54,964 bases of DNA from Alphaproteobacteria bacterium (GTDB taxonomy: Bacteria; Pseudomonadota; Alphaproteobacteria; Micropepsales; Micropepsaceae). Below the pieces are notes generated by a model. The model was not told the origin of the DNA, did no database searches, and was given only the letters and a program-made list of their open reading frames with translations. The stretch lies in assembly GCA_021324545.1 (NCBI GenBank), contig JAJPIX010000060.1, forward strand, positions 1 through 54,964. Direction: 5' to 3'. The first letter of the stretch is position 1. Each line of letters opens with the position of its first letter. The position numbers and the translations under genes are program-made. Shown in pieces: positions 52,866 to 54,964 of the stretch.

Positions 52866-54277
52866 GCGTTAAAGCTCTGCTCGCGGCCGTTGGTGGGACC
52901 AACGCCCAGCGATTTCAGTTTGCGGTGCAGCGCCGAACGCTCCATGCCGATGAACGCCGCCGTGCGCGAGATGTTGCCGCCGAAGCGGTTGATTTGCGCC
53001 ATCAGATAGTCGCGCTCGAAGATTTCGCGCGCTTCCCGCAGCGGCAGAGAGATCACCAGCTCGCCCTTGCCGGTTCCGTTCCACGAGCCGTTGGTGCCCA
53101 GATCCGGCGGCAGCAGATCGGCCGAGATGGCCTGCATGGCGTCGTCGCTTGCCAGGATCAGCAGGCGCTCGACGATATTGCGCAGCTGGCGGACGTTGCC
53201 CGGCCAGTCGTGGGCCTGCAGCACCGCCATGGCGTCATCGCCGATCTCGCGCATAACAAGGCCCGATGCCGCCGAAAGCCGCTTCATGAAATGCTTGACC
53301 AGAAGCGGAATGTCGTCGCGCCGTTCGGCGAGCGCCGGAACCCGCAGCGGCACGACATTCAGCCGGTGATAAAGATCTTCGCGGAAGCGGCCCGCGTCGA
53401 TTTCCGCGCGCAGGTCGTGGGTCGTCGATGAAATCACGCGCACGTCCACCTGCACGCGCGTAGTGCCGTTCACACGCTGGAACGTCTGGTCCACAAGCAC
53501 GCGCAGGATTTTGGCCTGCGTTTCAAGCGGCATGTCCGCCACTTCGTCAAGATAGAGCGTGCCGTTGTGCGCAAGCTCGAAGAGGCCGATCTTGCGCGGG
53601 CCATCGGTTGTCTCCACGCCGAACAGCTCGGCTTCGAGTCGGTCCGGCTCCATGGTCGCGCAGTTGACGGCGACAAAGGCGTTGGCGGCGCGCCGCGAGC
53701 GCGCGTGGATGATGCGCGCCGCCAGTTCCTTGCCGCAACCGGAAGCGCCGGTAATCAGCACGCGGCTGCCGGTGGGCGCGATCTTGTCGATGGCCTGCCT
53801 CAGCTGTGCGACGGCAGAAGACTGGCCGATGATTTCCAGATCGTCGCCCGCCTTCAGTTTCAGTTCCTGGATTTCGCGTTTCAGCCGCGCCGCTTCCAGC
53901 GCGCGCTCCACCACATGAATCAGCCGGTCCGCCTTGAACGGCTTTTCGATGAAGTCATACGCCCCCTTCTTGATCGAGGCGACCGCCGTCTCAATCGTGC
54001 CATGGCCGGAGATCATGACAACGGGCAGTTCGGGGTATTCGCGCTTCAGCGTATCCAGAACCTGAATCCCGTCCATCCGGCTGCCCTGCAGCCAGATGTC
54101 GAGCACGACAAGCTGCGGGCGGCGCTGGCGCACGGCCAGTATCGCGCCATCGCTGTCGGAGGCCACGCGAGTCTCGTAGCCCTCGTCCTTCAATATCCCC
54201 GCGATCAGATCGCGAATGTCTTCCTCATCGTCCACGATGAGAATTTCAGGCGCGATCTGCGATCCGCTCTTGCTCAT
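52862..54277 (-). CDS. ntrX: Nitrogen-regulation response regulator NtrX
   Basis: 471 residues from ATG 54277, with AGAGG 8 nt upstream; ATG 54283 and GTG 54295 are alternatives inside ntrY. Receiver domain with DDEED and VVLDIWL (phospho-Asp); AAA+ domain with GASGCGKE and [21 protein letters not shown]-terminal Fis helix-turn-helix ([21 protein letters not shown]). The GAFTGA loop used to open sigma-54 promoters is replaced by [10 protein letters not shown], as in other alphaproteobacterial NtrX, so it may not activate sigma-54 in the usual way. Partner of NtrY. Confidence 0.95.
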   Translation of the reverse strand: MSKSGSQIAPEILIVDDEEDIRDLIAGILKDEGYETRVASDSDGAILAVRQRRPQLVVLDIWLQGSRMDGIQVLDTLKREYPELPVVMISGHGTIETAVASIKKGAYDFIEKPFKADRLIHVVERALEAARLKREIQELKLKAGDDLEIIGQSSAVAQLRQAIDKIAPTGSRVLITGASGCGKELAARIIHARSRRAANAFVAVNCATMEPDRLEAELFGVETTDGPRKIGLFELAHNGTLYLDEVADMPLETQAKILRVLVDQTFQRVNGTTRVQVDVRVISSTTHDLRAEIDAGRFREDLYHRLNVVPLRVPALAERRDDIPLLVKHFMKRLSAASGLVMREIGDDAMAVLQAHDWPGNVRQLRNIVERLLILASDDAMQAISADLLPPDLGTNGSWNGTGKGELVISLPLREAREIFERDYLMAQINRFGGNISRTAAFIGMERSALHRKLKSLGVGPTNGREQSFNA

Positions 54278-54964
54278 CCCCATTACCTCTTTCACGCGTG
54301 CCGCGCTGCCTGAGCGGGAACGTCAGCACGATTTCCGCCCCCTGCTCGTCGCCGCGGTCATGAAGCGCAAGTTCCCCACCATGGTCCTCGGCGATCTTGC
54401 GCACTATCGCCAGTCCCAGTCCCGTGCCCTTGGCGCGGGTCGTCACGTAAGGTTCGGTCAGGCGGTGGCGGTGCTCGGCCGGAAGGCCGATCCCGTTGTC
54501 CGCCACGCGAAACGCAAGCCTCTCGCCGTTGACGTCGAGAACGGCCTGGATGTGTCCGGCCGCGTCGTCGCCCTTGTCGATCCGCGTGGCGATGGCCTCG
54601 GTCGCGTTCTTGATGACGTTCGTCAATGCCTGGCTGACGAGCCGCCCATCGCATTCGAAATAGACAGCCTCTTTCGGCGCCTTGACCTCAAACGCGATGG
54701 CCGGGTGGGCGACGCGCTGAAGGAAGACGGCCTGCTGCAGGAGCTCCTGCGCGTTCTCGCGCCGGAACTGTGGCGCCGGCATCCGCGCGAATGACGAAAA
54801 TTCATCTACCATGCGGCCAATATCGCCGACCTGGCGGATGATCGTGTCCGTGCACTGCTCGAAAATTTCCGGATCGCTCTCGACTTCCTTGCCGTATTTG
54901 CGCTTCAAGCGCTCGGCCGAGAGCTGGATGGGCGTCAGCGGATTCTTGATTTCGTGGGCGATGC
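54246..54964 (-). CDS. ntrY: Sensor histidine kinase NtrY, C-terminal part (5' truncated by window)
   Basis: The frame runs to the window edge, so about 239 C-terminal residues are visible. The H-box AHEIKNPLTPIQLSAERLKR holds the phosphorylated His, followed by DTIIRQVGDIGRMVDEFSSF. The ATP-binding part has NVIKNATEAIA (N box), VADNGIGLPAEHR (G1) and GTGLGLAIVRKIAEDHGG (G2). It phosphorylates NtrX. The stop lies inside the start region of ntrX (overlap ~32 nt). Confidence 0.96.
   Translation of the reverse strand, partial: IAHEIKNPLTPIQLSAERLKRKYGKEVESDPEIFEQCTDTIIRQVGDIGRMVDEFSSFARMPAPQFRRENAQELLQQAVFLQRVAHPAIAFEVKAPKEAVYFECDGRLVSQALTNVIKNATEAIATRIDKGDDAAGHIQAVLDVNGERLAFRVADNGIGLPAEHRHRLTEPYVTTRAKGTGLGLAIVRKIAEDHGGELALHDRGDEQGAEIVLTFPLRQRGTRERGNGDEQERIADRA

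Overview
The window reads as a chromosomal segment of a GC-rich alphaproteobacterium. Evidence: the order ntrY-ntrX-aminotransferase-hfq-hflX-mazG at the right end, DUF2842 and CtaA proteins of alphaproteobacterial type, the short ArgC, a class I PHA synthase, and a rplM-rpsI pair behind a TTGAC-N17-type promoter. A Rhizomicrobium/Micropepsaceae-like soil organism would fit, but that is inference without a database search.

Layout. 1-2.0 kb: the 3' end of an RHS polymorphic-toxin gene with an AT-richer toxin tip, a small secreted protein that is a candidate immunity protein, and a possible RHS scrap. 2.1-6.4 kb: a PodJ-like coiled-coil/Sel1 membrane protein and a Yip1-domain protein. 6.4-10.0 kb: a non-homologous end-joining pair, ligD (PE, ligase and polymerase domains) facing ku; ligD is split by a -1 frame change at a run of nine A. 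10-19 kb: housekeeping and metabolic genes (DUF2842, Met-rich TPR lipoprotein, ctaA, metY, CoA-binding protein, enoyl-CoA hydratase, DUF72, rplM-rpsI, DUF805). 19-29 kb: argC, a serine hydrolase, phaC, an OmpA-like lipoprotein, then hom-glpX-recJ and tRNA-Glu. 29.3-37.4 kb: an accessory-looking block with a 1940-residue RTX protein made of about 31 tandem ~57-residue repeats, a tiny Pro/Cys-rich secreted protein and an OmpA-domain protein. 37.6-39.2 kb: lemA-M48 protease. 39.2-41.0 kb: remnant of an integrated element ending in the 3' end of tRNA-Ser. 41-47.3 kb: rlpA, dac, tmk, holB, tatD and a metallo-beta-lactamase-fold gene, four of them tightly coupled. 47.4-50.3 kb: unknown secreted protein, VOC protein, MerR/TipAS-like regulator, mazG. 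50.3-55 kb (minus): hflX, hfq, D-amino-acid-type aminotransferase, ntrX, ntrY (cut by the window edge).

The most interesting items are: (1) an apparent -1 ribosomal frameshift signal in ligD (dnaX-type A AAA AAG, 8-nt spacer, perfect 8-bp GC stem) that would join a phosphoesterase-only product to the full end-joining enzyme; (2) the giant repeat RTX protein with higher-order repeat structure; (3) a 114-bp palindromic element inserted exactly in frame (38 codons) into ctaA; (4) an RHS toxin tip with a JAB-like HxHP motif and its candidate immunity gene; (5) a serine-recombinase scar at tRNA-Ser. All assignments come from reading the translations; no similarity search was run.
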